Of a stretch of 38,525 bases of DNA, positions 26,635 through 34,503 are shown one piece after another. Under the pieces are notes generated by a model, which did not search any database, was not told the DNA's origin, and saw nothing but the letters and a program-made list of their open reading frames with translations. Origin of the DNA: Myxococcaceae bacterium (GTDB taxonomy: Bacteria > Myxococcota > Myxococcia > Myxococcales > Myxococcaceae). The stretch's first letter is position 1. Each line of letters opens with the position of its first letter. The translations under genes and the position numbers were made by a program. The stretch is from positions 1 through 38,525 of the forward strand of contig JAFGNZ010000192.1 in assembly GCA_016926755.1 (NCBI GenBank). The letters run 5' to 3'.

Positions 26635-27903
26635 TTACCTCCCGAAGAGCGCCTTGAAGACGTTGAATTCGTCTTCAGTCGCTGGCCGTCTAGCACCACT
26701 CTGGACCAGTCGCTGGTGCGCTGCTGCACTGCGGCCTTCCACGGTCGTCACCAATGTTCCGTCCCGCTCGAAGATGTGTTCTCGGCCCCGAGGTGCCCGC
26801 ACGACCACTCTGCCGTCTCCTCCCTGAATGAACATATCGGCTGGGCGCGCGTTGCTGGCATCGTTGAACGCTGTCCCGACGGGCCGTCCTTCCGCCTGCC
26901 TCTGTCGTGCATGATCCGATTTCCCCGGTCCCCCACCATTGTCGTTGCCACCTCCTCCAGGCCCAAGGGCTATTGCCGCCACGGCCCCAGGCGCGAGGAC
27001 GATCGTGATCATGCCCTCGGGAGATACAGCCACTGTGCTCACCTGTCCCACGTTCGCCAGTCTGATGCCTACCCGTGAGGCGCCCGCTGCCGTGGCCTCC
27101 GAGAGGCGAGGCAGCATCGACAGCCGCGAGGACAGCAGCGCGGCGCCCCCGGTCATGCCATGGCTCACCACCACCGTGACCGCGAGGACGAAGACGCGGG
27201 CCACCTCCGGTCCCACCCGGTTGGCGAAGCGCTGGCTGGCCTGCTCCAGCTCCTCCCAGGTCGTTGCCCGGTCGGTGGCCCACTTCAACTCCCGGCTCGC
27301 GTCCACCACCTCCAGGAAGGTCTCCACGCCCAGGTAGATCAACAGGAGCGCTGAGACGATGGCCGCCGCCTTGGTGAACACCGGCTCGGGGCTGGCAGCC
27401 AATACAGCCCAGGTGATGAGGCCCGTGGCAATGACGGTGTAGAAGAGCTGGGGGGCCAGGGTCTTCTCCACCGCCTTGGCGATGCTCTCCTTGAGGGGAT
27501 CGATCGACAGGCCCAGGGCCACCCCCAGCTTGTCCCACTGGCTCAGGCCCAGCGCGTCGTCGAGCAAAGAGAGGCAGTTTTCCTTGAGCTGTCCCGGCTT
27601 GCAGAGGCCGCCGAAGCTCTTGCTCATCAGGCGCCGCCAGCGAGAGTCCGCATCGTTGCTGGGGTAGGAGGCGCGCACCAGCCGGCCTTGCTGGGGGGAG
27701 CGGAGAGTCAGGGGCGCGTTCAGCACCATCTGCGTCAGCGCTTCCTCGAACGCTTCCGTGTCCACCCTCACGGACCTGGTTGAGGTGGGGGGCCTGTACT
27801 CCAGGGGCGCCCCCTGCCCGGTGTCGAGGCGCACCACGTGTTGGGTGGCGCACCCAGTGGACAGTGCTACCAGCAAGACCGCAGAGCTCAGGCGAGGTGC
27901 CAT
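26635..27903 (-). CDS. SitA-type polymorphic toxin lipoprotein
   Basis: A 422-residue lipoprotein. The signal peptide ends at LSTGC with C18, followed by ATQHVVRLDTGQG, the opening I recognise from myxobacterial SitA5-type toxins. Residues about 140-310 form the conserved delivery region: hydrophobic stretches LFYTVIATGLITWAVLAA and AAAIVSALLLIYLGVETFLEVV, then WATDRATTWEELEQASQRFA, ASRVGIRLANVGQVSTVAV and ITIVLAPGAVAAIA. A Gly-rich linker (314-328) leads to a C-terminal toxin domain of about 95 residues (331-422) with RPADMFIQGG and APRGREHIFERDGTLVTT. In Myxococcus such proteins pass between cells by TraA/TraB outer-membrane exchange and kill siblings lacking the matching immunity protein. 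The toxin activity is not recognised. An immunity-size gene follows directly. Confidence 0.82.
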   Translation of the reverse strand: MAPRLSSAVLLVALSTGCATQHVVRLDTGQGAPLEYRPPTSTRSVRVDTEAFEEALTQMVLNAPLTLRSPQQGRLVRASYPSNDADSRWRRLMSKSFGGLCKPGQLKENCLSLLDDALGLSQWDKLGVALGLSIDPLKESIAKAVEKTLAPQLFYTVIATGLITWAVLAASPEPVFTKAAAIVSALLLIYLGVETFLEVVDASRELKWATDRATTWEELEQASQRFANRVGPEVARVFVLAVTVVVSHGMTGGAALLSSRLSMLPRLSEATAAGASRVGIRLANVGQVSTVAVSPEGMITIVLAPGAVAAIALGPGGGGNDNGGGPGKSDHARQRQAEGRPVGTAFNDASNARPADMFIQGGDGRVVVRAPRGREHIFERDGTLVTTVEGRSAAAHQRLVQSGARRPATEDEFNVFKALFGR

Positions 27904-28042
27904 GAGATGCCCTCCACCTCCAGGAGGCTTCCAGCCTACGGGATCGTCACCCCTGAGTCGCGGCTGGGGCGGTCTTGGACATGCGGAGCATTCTACGCCG
28001 CTCTCTATGCCCTGGAGATGAGCCAGGGATTGAAAGCACCAT

Positions 28043-28088
28043 GGCCGGAATCCGCTGAGCCTCCAGCGACTTCCGGCCCCGGGCTCAG
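28043..28088. repeat. Two interleaved inverted repeats (alternative hairpins or pseudoknot)
   Basis: GGCCGGAA (28043-28050) pairs with TTCCGGCC (28071-28078); CTGAGCC (28055-28061) pairs with GGCTCAG (28082-28088). The pairs interleave, so an RNA could form either hairpin or an H-type pseudoknot with loops of 4, 9 and 3 bases. It lies in the 289-base gap between the DUF6289 and sitA genes (28193 and 27903, both minus), in which no gene is seen. It may terminate the DUF6289 transcript or affect sitA expression. Confidence 0.45.
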
Positions 28089-28192
28089 TGATCGTGGCGG
28101 AGAGCCCGCGCTTCCACTCTCATCAGGCTCTGCTCGCGCGATCGCGGGCGGCCGACTTTGAATCAAGCCTGGCCGCTGGGCCCAGTCATCTG

Positions 28193-28492
28193 CTACCGCG
28201 CAATGGACACGGGCGAGGAGTGCAGCGCCGCTTCGGTCGTGGAAGGCCGACCGCCGGTGAGCGCGCTGCCAGGGCACCAGTCAGTGTAATACCGCTCCTG
28301 ATACCTGGTCGCCTGCCCCTCGGAATACATCGATCCGTCGCAGTAGATGATCTTGAAGCCCAACTGCACCGTGTACGTGGAATCGTAGTAGTAGATTTCG
28401 ATGACCTGCTGCACTGCGGCGCTGGCAGAGGTCGGAGCCATCGCCAGCATCATGGACGCAGCCACCGCGAGTCCTGCGATGAGACGCTTCAT
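28193..28492 (-). CDS. Small secreted DUF6289-like protein
   Basis: A 99-residue protein with a clear signal peptide (MKRLIAGLAVAASMMLAMAPTSASA). The mature part carries the pattern I associate with DUF6289: IEIYYYDSTYTVQLGFKIIYCDG, then a short run to YQERYYTDWCPG, with two cysteines 24 apart that could form a disulfide. A Ser/Thr tail follows. GGAGGT lies seven bases before the ATG. It lies upstream of sitA on the same strand, but 289 bases and a structured region separate them, so a functional link is not shown. Confidence 0.75.
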   Translation of the reverse strand: MKRLIAGLAVAASMMLAMAPTSASAAVQQVIEIYYYDSTYTVQLGFKIIYCDGSMYSEGQATRYQERYYTDWCPGSALTGGRPSTTEAALHSSPVSIAR

Positions 28493-28541
28493 TCGGGAAA
28501 CCTCCAGTAGGAGTGGTTCTCCACGCTAACATGGGCAGCCG

Positions 28542-28582
28542 CAACTCAGCTCAGTTGAATGCTCCCGATTCCTCTGTATTGT
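28542..28582 (+). promoter_or_regulatory. Candidate promoter of the VOC gene with an overlapping palindrome
   Basis: TTGAAT (28555-28560) and TATTGT (28577-28582) are 16 bases apart and point to the gene at 28689. The imperfect palindrome CAACTCAGCTCAGTTG (28542-28557) touches the -35 element and lies between this gene and the divergent DUF6289 gene. The local sequence is AT-richer than its surroundings. Pattern-based only. Confidence 0.38.
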
Positions 28583-28688
28583 GGAGACGGAAGCAGCGGC
28601 GCACTGTGCTCTCGGGATAGTCGTGGGAGCCCCCTATAGTGCGTGCGTCGACCGGTCATCAGGGACCGGCTCAAGGGGGAGGCACTGC

Positions 28689-29096
28689 ATGGAGTTCCAT
28701 CGAGGCCGGCTGTTCGATCATGTGCACTTGAAGGTCCGTGATCTCGAGGCGAGCAAGCACTTCTATCGAGCCATCTTCGAGGTGCTGGGTATCCCATTCG
28801 GCGGAGAGCACCCGGGAGCGTTCTGGACCGATGAGCTCTACGTCAGCGCGGAAGCACCGCTGACCGCGCACATGCACCTGGCCTTCCAGGCGAGTGATCG
28901 GGAGACAGTGCAGCGCTTTCACTCCGCCGCGCTCGCCGCGGGCGGACGCGACAACGGAGGTCCTGGCGAGCGCCCCTACCACCCGGGCTACTACGCGGCC
29001 TTCGTGCTCGACCCCGATGGCAACAACATCGAGGCCGTGTTCCACGGCCCCTCGAGGCGCTCGGCCGCGTCCGTCATCGTGACTCCGGGAGCCTGA
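28689..29096 (+). CDS. VOC (glyoxalase/bleomycin resistance fold) family protein
   Basis: A 135-residue single-domain VOC protein. It opens FDHVHLKVRDLEASKHFYRAIF, has FHSAALAAGGRDNGG in the middle and YYAAFVLDPDGNNIEAVFHG near the end. His13 of DHVHLKV and the Glu of NNIEAVF are the likely metal ligands. GGGGGAGG precedes the ATG at 28689. Substrate cannot be read from the fold. It is followed by the ABHD18-like gene after 21 bases, so the two may be cotranscribed. Confidence 0.88.
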   Translation: MEFHRGRLFDHVHLKVRDLEASKHFYRAIFEVLGIPFGGEHPGAFWTDELYVSAEAPLTAHMHLAFQASDRETVQRFHSAALAAGGRDNGGPGERPYHPGYYAAFVLDPDGNNIEAVFHGPSRRSAASVIVTPGA

Positions 29097-29117
29097 GTGG
29101 AGCGGTAGGATGTACGC

Positions 29118-30125
29118 ATGGAGCCCTGGCGCCCTCGCAGCGCGCACCTCGTGGACGTCCTCTTCGCGGGGCTGGCCCGCCGCGCCCGGCTGTTCACAGA
29201 TGGATGGGGAGACGAGCGGCTCCTCGAGGACGTGGCGGTGGGGACCTCCTTCCTCCCGGAGCCGGCGCGAATCACACCCGTGTGGGGTGAGCCGGAGTCG
29301 CGCAGGGGAGGAGTGTTCCGGGATGGGACGTTCACCTCGCCGCTGCCCTTGCTGGCTCCCGCCGCGCAGACGGTGCATGTCCGCTGGCTGAGCGCCGGGA
29401 GTGCCCGTGGGCGCTCGGCGTGTGTGGTGCTCGCCGCCTCTCGGGAAGAGGGCTTCGTCCTTCGCGAGCGCCTCTACGCGCCGCTGGTCCGGGAGGGGAT
29501 CGAGCTCTTCCTGCTGGAGAATCCGTATTACGGCCTGCGCAGGCCGCCTGGACAGAGAGGCGGGGCGCTGCGCACCGTGAGCGACCACGTGCTGATGAAC
29601 CTCGGCATGGTGGAGGAGGCGCGCGCGCTGCTCGCGTGGCTGCGAGGCGCCGGCTACGAGCGGCTGGGCGTCGCGGGGTACAGCATGGGCGGGTACATGG
29701 CGGCCCTCGCGGCGGCGCTCTTCCCGGAGCCCGTCGCGGTGGCGGCGCTGGCCGCGGGCGCTTCACCCGTGCCCGTGTTCACCCGGGGGCTGCTGTCGTG
29801 GTCCATCGCCTTCGAGGAGCTCGACGGCGCCCGCCGGGATGCCGAGCAGGCCCGCCAGCGGCTGGGGCGCATCTTCGATCTGGCGAACCTGACGAAGTTC
29901 CCGCCGCCACGGCAGCCCGGCGCGGCCATCCTCCTGGCCTGCCGGAAGGACGGCTTCGTCCCGGCGGCGGAGACGCACGCGCTGCACGCTCACTGGAAGG
30001 AGAGCGAGCTGCGGTGGGTGAATGCCGGGCACGTCTCGGCCATCCTGACCGAGCGGGCGGCGCTGCGTTCCGCCGTCCGTGACACGCTCGCGCGCGTGCA
30101 AGCGTCCCCGTGTACGGGCAGATAG
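29118..30125 (+). CDS. ABHD18-like (DUF2048) alpha/beta hydrolase
   Basis: A 335-residue alpha/beta hydrolase. The family motif ENPYYGLRRPPGQ, the nucleophile elbow GYSMGGYMAALAA, a candidate Asp in CRKDGFVP and the His in NAGHVSAI give a full triad in order. The N terminus lacks a clear signal peptide. Bacterial ABHD18 relatives have no agreed substrate. A GGTAGGA site lies before the ATG. It converges on a small hypothetical gene, 15 bases apart. Confidence 0.85.
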   Translation: MEPWRPRSAHLVDVLFAGLARRARLFTDGWGDERLLEDVAVGTSFLPEPARITPVWGEPESRRGGVFRDGTFTSPLPLLAPAAQTVHVRWLSAGSARGRSACVVLAASREEGFVLRERLYAPLVREGIELFLLENPYYGLRRPPGQRGGALRTVSDHVLMNLGMVEEARALLAWLRGAGYERLGVAGYSMGGYMAALAAALFPEPVAVAALAAGASPVPVFTRGLLSWSIAFEELDGARRDAEQARQRLGRIFDLANLTKFPPPRQPGAAILLACRKDGFVPAAETHALHAHWKESELRWVNAGHVSAILTERAALRSAVRDTLARVQASPCTGR

Positions 30126-30140
30126 GCCTCGGGCGTGCGC

Positions 30141-30452
30141 TCAGTGGATGGAGCGCGGGAGGTAGTCGGCGATGGATTCTCCGTCGCCCGGGTCGAGCAC
30201 CTGGACGTCCCTGGCGATGTGGAGCCCACCGGCGATGAAGTAGCCGATGCGGACGTGGGCGGTGTCCGTCAGCCGGCCCTCTTGAGCCGGGTCGGACCAC
30301 GAATAGCGGGTGCGGTCATCGATGCGCACCGTGACGCCTTCTCCCGCGGAGGGATCGTGGAACGTCAGGTGGTCCGGGCCGGCATCCACGATTCTGCCGG
30401 TTACCACCCGCTCCACGTTGGGTTGGTTCTCACTCCAGTTCTCCATCACCAT
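30141..30452 (-). CDS. Hypothetical small beta-rich protein, DUF5666-like
   Basis: About 103 residues with one OB-like repeat: VVTGRIVDAGPDHLTFHDP, GVTVRIDDRTRYSW, then AHVRIGYFIAGGLHIARDVQVLDPG. This resembles DUF5666-type repeats that alternate GxV and D-x-T-R-F strands. The start is uncertain: ATG at 30452 or 30446 is preferred, while an open frame continues upstream to 30935 without a convincing start. No signal peptide is seen in the short form. Function unknown. Confidence 0.6.
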   Translation of the reverse strand: MVMENWSENQPNVERVVTGRIVDAGPDHLTFHDPSAGEGVTVRIDDRTRYSWSDPAQEGRLTDTAHVRIGYFIAGGLHIARDVQVLDPGDGESIADYLPRSIH

Positions 30453-30791
30453 GGCATTCCCATCCCGGCGGTGACCGCTCACGCCGTACCCGCCCGGTGA
30501 CGTGAGATGTGGCATCCGCCCAGCCCTCAAGCTGAGCCCGGTGCCGGCCATGGACCAGACAGGGCTGGACTGAGCCCGCTCCGCTGGTGGTACTGCGCTC
30601 AACGAGGCGAGCGCTCGCCATGACTGCTGCCATGCCGAGTTCCTCTGGGGGCCTTGGCGGCCTCGCGTGCCGCCGGGGACAATGGGGTGGGTACACACGC
30701 AAGGACTGCACCTCGCGGCGCTGCCGCGCAAGGTTTGCGCGCTGCCCTGGGGCTTTCCGCTGGCACCCGGTTCGCAGAGAATTCCAGGCAG
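30453..30791. other. Gene-free region upstream of the NapH-NapG-molybdoenzyme operon, with a perfect palindrome
   Basis: No convincing gene is seen in these 339 bases. GGCGAGCGCTCGCC at 30606-30619 is a perfect 14-base palindrome, and GGCGGC/GCCGCC (30656-30661 with 3069-base-scale partner at 30669-30674) forms a hairpin. Either could be a regulatory site for the operon starting at 30792. No clear FNR-type or sigma54 site was found. Confidence 0.35.
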
Positions 30792-31730
30792 ATGACCCGG
30801 CGGGCGCTGCAGCCACTCGACATCACGCTCCGGCACGGACAGCGCTACCAGCGGGTACGCCGAGGCTTCCTCGCGCTCTCGGTGGCGCTGAGCTTCGTGC
30901 TCCCGCTCTGGCACCTGCACTCCCTGGACGTGCAAGGCGCCGGACTTGCCGCGGATTCACCCTGGGCCCGAGTCGCGGCCCTGCTCCCCGACGCGCCTCC
31001 TCCCTTCTTCGGAGCGCCCACTTCCATCTGGGTAGGCCTCTTCGAGCTCGTCGATCCGCTGGAGTCGCTCGGCGTCGCGCTCTTCCAGGGAGTGAGCTGG
31101 CACTGGGTGTGGACTGTCCTCCCCGGTGTGGTGCTCGTGCTGCTCCTCGGGCGCTTCTTCTGCGGGTGGGCCTGCCCGTACCTTCCGCTGCTCGCGGCCT
31201 CCAACGCCTCGCGGTGGGTGCTGACCCGGCTCGGGCTGAGACTGCCGGATGTGAAGGTGCCGCGGGCCACCTCGCGAGTGGTGATGGTGGGCCTGCTCGT
31301 CGGGGGCTCGCTCCTGGGCACGCAGCTGGTTCCGCTCGTCTATCCGCCGGCGCTCATCGGGCGCGAGGTGTTTCGCGCCGTCTTCTACGGCTCGCTGGGC
31401 GCGGGCGCGCTCGTGGTCGCCGGGGCGTTCCTCTTCGACACCTTCGTCTCTCGCGGCGGCTTCTGCCGGTCGCTCTGTCCGGGCGGCGCGATGTTCTCGG
31501 TGCTCTCGAACCTCTCCCCGCTCCGCGTGAAGAACGAGCGCTCGAAGTGCACCGACTGCACCGTGTGCGATGTGGTCTGCAACCTCGGCCAGTCCCCGAT
31601 GACGAACCGGCTCGACTCCGGCTGTGAGCGCTGCGGGCGGTGCATCGCTTCGTGCCCCACCCGGGCGCTGTCCTGGAGCCTGTCCCGCCCCCCGCTCGCG
31701 CGGGATTCCAAGGCCGAGGGGCCGCCATGA
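30792..31730 (+). CDS. napH: NapH-like membrane ferredoxin, quinol dehydrogenase subunit
   Basis: A 312-residue membrane iron-sulfur protein. Four hydrophobic spans lie near 27-45, 105-122, 162-185 and 200-218. The NapH/CcoG-type motifs CGWACP (124-129) and CRSLCPGG (225-232) are present. Two 4Fe-4S sites follow on the cytoplasmic side: C253, C256, C259, C263 and C278, C281, C284, C288. In Nap systems NapH and NapG pass quinol electrons to a periplasmic molybdoenzyme. The ATG at 30792 was chosen for the start of the membrane part; the open frame upstream lacks family features. The stop overlaps the napG start (ATGA). There is no napA, napB or napD here, so the symbol marks homology, not nitrate reduction. 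Confidence 0.85.
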   Translation: MTRRALQPLDITLRHGQRYQRVRRGFLALSVALSFVLPLWHLHSLDVQGAGLAADSPWARVAALLPDAPPPFFGAPTSIWVGLFELVDPLESLGVALFQGVSWHWVWTVLPGVVLVLLLGRFFCGWACPYLPLLAASNASRWVLTRLGLRLPDVKVPRATSRVVMVGLLVGGSLLGTQLVPLVYPPALIGREVFRAVFYGSLGAGALVVAGAFLFDTFVSRGGFCRSLCPGGAMFSVLSNLSPLRVKNERSKCTDCTVCDVVCNLGQSPMTNRLDSGCERCGRCIASCPTRALSWSLSRPPLARDSKAEGPP

Positions 31731-32317
31731 ATCGCCGTGCGCTCCTGGGCGCCCTGACCGCCGCCGTGGCGCTCGCCACCGTGCCCAGACGGGCCCGCGC
31801 CCACGCGAGGAAGATCCGCCCTCCCGGCGCGCTGGCGCCCGGGCGCTTCGAGCAGGCCTGCATCGGCTGCTTCCGCTGCGCCGAGGTATGCCCCACCACC
31901 TGCATTCGCTTTGGCTCGGCGTTCTCTCTCGATCAGGCCATTCCGTACATTGATGCCTCGGAGCGCGCGTGCGTGCTGTGCATGAAGTGCACCCAGGTGT
32001 GCCCCACGCAGGCCCTGGTGCCGCTCGCGGCGGATCCGGACATCATCGCGAAGACGGTCCGCATGGGCGTGCCGGTGCTGACGCGCTCGAGGTGCCTGCC
32101 GTGGAACCTGGAGGGCATCTGCCGGCTCTGTTACCAGGTGTGTCCCTACCCCGAGGAGGCCGTGGAGCTCACCGGCCCTCGGAAGGCCCCGCTCTTCCAC
32201 CCTGAAGCGTGTGTCGGCTGCGGCCTGTGTGAAGAGGCGTGCCCCGAGCAGAACCACGCCATCCGCATCGAACCGCTGCCTGACGCCGCGCCGCCCCCGA
32301 GCACTCGCCCGCCATGA
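31727..32317 (+). CDS. napG: NapG-like four-cluster ferredoxin with Tat signal
   Basis: A 196-residue protein with an N-terminal twin-arginine signal (NRRALLGALTAAVALA). Four 4Fe-4S sites are spelled out: C45/48/51/55, C82/85/88/92, C123/132/135/139 and C162/165/168/172. The third has the long C-x8-C opening typical of NapG. The folded protein would be exported to the periplasm with its clusters. It overlaps both neighbours by four bases (ATGA at each junction), so the three genes form one translationally coupled unit. Role: electron transfer between the NapH-like protein and the downstream molybdoenzyme (inference from order and family). Confidence 0.87.
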   Translation: MNRRALLGALTAAVALATVPRRARAHARKIRPPGALAPGRFEQACIGCFRCAEVCPTTCIRFGSAFSLDQAIPYIDASERACVLCMKCTQVCPTQALVPLAADPDIIAKTVRMGVPVLTRSRCLPWNLEGICRLCYQVCPYPEEAVELTGPRKAPLFHPEACVGCGLCEEACPEQNHAIRIEPLPDAAPPPSTRPP

Positions 32318-34461
32318 GCCGTCCTCCCCTCAAGACGGTGCTCCGGAAGAGGTGGACGCGGCGCGATCTCTTCAAGGCCGCGCCCATCGCCGTGGCGGGG
32401 GCGGGCGTGCTGGGGCTCTCGCTCGCGGGGCGAGGGGAGGCCGAGGTGGCCCGCCAGCGTGGCACCTGCCGCTTCTGCCTCATGCGCTGCGGCGTGGTGT
32501 GCACCCTGAAGGACGGCCGCCTCGTGAAGGTGGAGGGCGACCGGGCCTCGAAGACGAAGGGCTTCGTGTGTGAGCACGGCTATGCGCTGCGCGAGCTGGT
32601 CCACAGCCACGAGCGGCTCACGCACCCGCTCGTGCGCAGGGGGCACGAGTTCCACGAGGTGTCGTGGGATGACGCGCTCGGGGAGGTGGCCCGGCGCCTC
32701 GAGGAGGTGAAGCGCCGCCACGGCGCCGAGGCCTTCGCCATCCAGACGGGCTGGCCGCTGGTGCGGCACCCGCTGGTCCCCTTTCTCCACCGCTTCGCTC
32801 GGGCCTATGGCTCGCCGAACGTCGCCACGGTGGCGAGCCTCTGCGAGGCCGCGCTGCGCATGGGCCAGGCGCTCACCGTGGGCTCGAAGTACGCGCCGGA
32901 TGTCCGCAAGCTGAGGACGCTCGTGGTGTGGGGCGCCAATCCTCCGACGACGGCGCCGCCCTTCGCTCACGTGGTGGCCAGCAAGGCGCTCCAGGGCACC
33001 CTCATCGTCATCGATCCGGTGCGGACCTCCCTGGCGAAGGAGGCCACCCTCCACCTGGCGATTCGCCCTGGCACCGACGGGGCCCTGGCGCTCGGCCTCA
33101 TCCACGTGTTGCTCCGGGAGCAGCGGTATGACGCGGACTTCGTCTCCCGGCACACGCGAGGCTTCGAGGGGTTGCGCAAGCTCGCCGAGCAGTACCCGCC
33201 CGAGCGCGTGGAGGCGCTCACGTCGGTGAGGGCTTCGGACGTCGAGCGCGTCGCGCGGATGCTGGCCGACGGCGCCCCCACGGGCATCTGGCAGGGGCTC
33301 GGGGTGGAGCACCACGAGAACGGGGTGCAGACGGTGCGCGCCATCTCCTCGCTGGAGGTGCTGTGTGGCCGCTTCGACGGCACTCACGACGCGCGCAGCC
33401 TCCTCTCGCCTGTCACGCCGCGCTTCGCGGAGGAGATGCTCCCCGCGCTCTACCGCATGCGCACCCCAGAGCCCGTGCCGCCGCCCGTGGCGGCGCGGAC
33501 GCTGGGAGGAGAGCGCTTCCCGCTGTACGAAGTCTTCAACCGAGAGGCGCAGGGCGAAGTCCTGGCCGACGCCATCCTCGACGGCAAGCCCTACCCGGTG
33601 CGCGCGCTGATGCTCTGGGCCAGCAATGCGCTGCTGACGGCCTCGGGGACCCAGCGGCTGGCGAAGGCGGCGGAGGCCCTCGAGCTGCTCGTCACGGTGG
33701 ATCCGTTCCTCTCGGCGTCCGCGCAGCGCAGCGACGTAGTGCTGCCCGCCGCCACCTTCGCCGAGTCCCAGGACATCGACGCGGAGGACGCGCAGGTGGA
33801 CGCGCGGAGCCTCGTCCCCGCGCAGGGGGACTCGTGGCCGGACTGGAGGATCCTGCGACAGCTCGCGCATGCGATGGGGCTGGGCAGGTATTTCCCCTGG
33901 GAGACGTTCCACGAGGCGATGAGCGCCCCCCGCGTCGCGTGGATGGAGGCCCCCTCGCTCCAGCCGCGCCCCGAGCCCCAGGTGGAGGCGCCCCGCTTCG
34001 GCACGGTGAGCGGCCAGGCCGAGTTCGCCAGCACGCTGCTCGAGCGTCACGGCTACGAGCCCCTGCCCGCGTGGAGCGCGCCGACGGAGGCCCTCACGCC
34101 GGACTACCCCTTGCGGCTCGTCAGTGGTCCGCGGCCCCGGGCGCGCATCAACTCGCAGTTCTCCCAGAGCCCGAGCATCACGGCGCGCATGCGAGAGCCG
34201 GAAGCGCTCCTGCACCCTGCCGCGGCGAGCGCGGCGGGAGTGCGCCACGGGCAGCGCGTGGAGCTCGTCTCCCCGTACGGCCGCATCCGCCTGCGCGCGG
34301 TCGTCACCGAGGACGTCCACCCGGAGTGCGTCGTGATGCCGGCCGGCTGGGCGGAGGTCAACCCGAACCTGCTCATCTCCGACACGAAGCGGGATCCGAT
34401 CAGCGGCTTTCCCGCCTTCCGCTCCGGGGTGTGCCGCGTCGAGCCGCTGGCCGGGAGCTGA
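32314..34461 (+). CDS. Tat-exported molybdopterin oxidoreductase with Cys metal ligand (Psr/Phs-like)
   Basis: A 715-residue catalytic subunit of the DMSO reductase superfamily. A Tat signal (WTRRDLFKAAPIAVAGAGV) is followed by a 4Fe-4S site C52, C55, C59 and C86 (CxxCx3Cx26C), and C177 in VASLCEAAL sits where the Mo or W ligand is expected. Later landmarks are VVWGANPP, VIDPVRT, LHLAIRPGTDGALALGL, MLWASNALLTA, SDVVLPAATFAES, and the C-terminal MopB-binding barrel with LVSGPRPRARINSQF. The Cys ligand and size resemble polysulfide, thiosulfate and formate-type enzymes more than NapA. The start overlaps napG (ATGA). The substrate cannot be told from the sequence; nitrate is not assumed. Confidence 0.85.
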   Translation: MSRPPLKTVLRKRWTRRDLFKAAPIAVAGAGVLGLSLAGRGEAEVARQRGTCRFCLMRCGVVCTLKDGRLVKVEGDRASKTKGFVCEHGYALRELVHSHERLTHPLVRRGHEFHEVSWDDALGEVARRLEEVKRRHGAEAFAIQTGWPLVRHPLVPFLHRFARAYGSPNVATVASLCEAALRMGQALTVGSKYAPDVRKLRTLVVWGANPPTTAPPFAHVVASKALQGTLIVIDPVRTSLAKEATLHLAIRPGTDGALALGLIHVLLREQRYDADFVSRHTRGFEGLRKLAEQYPPERVEALTSVRASDVERVARMLADGAPTGIWQGLGVEHHENGVQTVRAISSLEVLCGRFDGTHDARSLLSPVTPRFAEEMLPALYRMRTPEPVPPPVAARTLGGERFPLYEVFNREAQGEVLADAILDGKPYPVRALMLWASNALLTASGTQRLAKAAEALELLVTVDPFLSASAQRSDVVLPAATFAESQDIDAEDAQVDARSLVPAQGDSWPDWRILRQLAHAMGLGRYFPWETFHEAMSAPRVAWMEAPSLQPRPEPQVEAPRFGTVSGQAEFASTLLERHGYEPLPAWSAPTEALTPDYPLRLVSGPRPRARINSQFSQSPSITARMREPEALLHPAAASAAGVRHGQRVELVSPYGRIRLRAVVTEDVHPECVVMPAGWAEVNPNLLISDTKRDPISGFPAFRSGVCRVEPLAGS

Positions 34462-34503
34462 GGTTCACGCTGTTCCCGGGTCTTCCCTTGGGGGGAGGGC
34501 CGG

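Noticed and set aside
27904-28192. A gene between sitA and the DUF6289 gene
   Set aside because: The small open frames on both strands have no start signals or family features; only structured repeats are evident.
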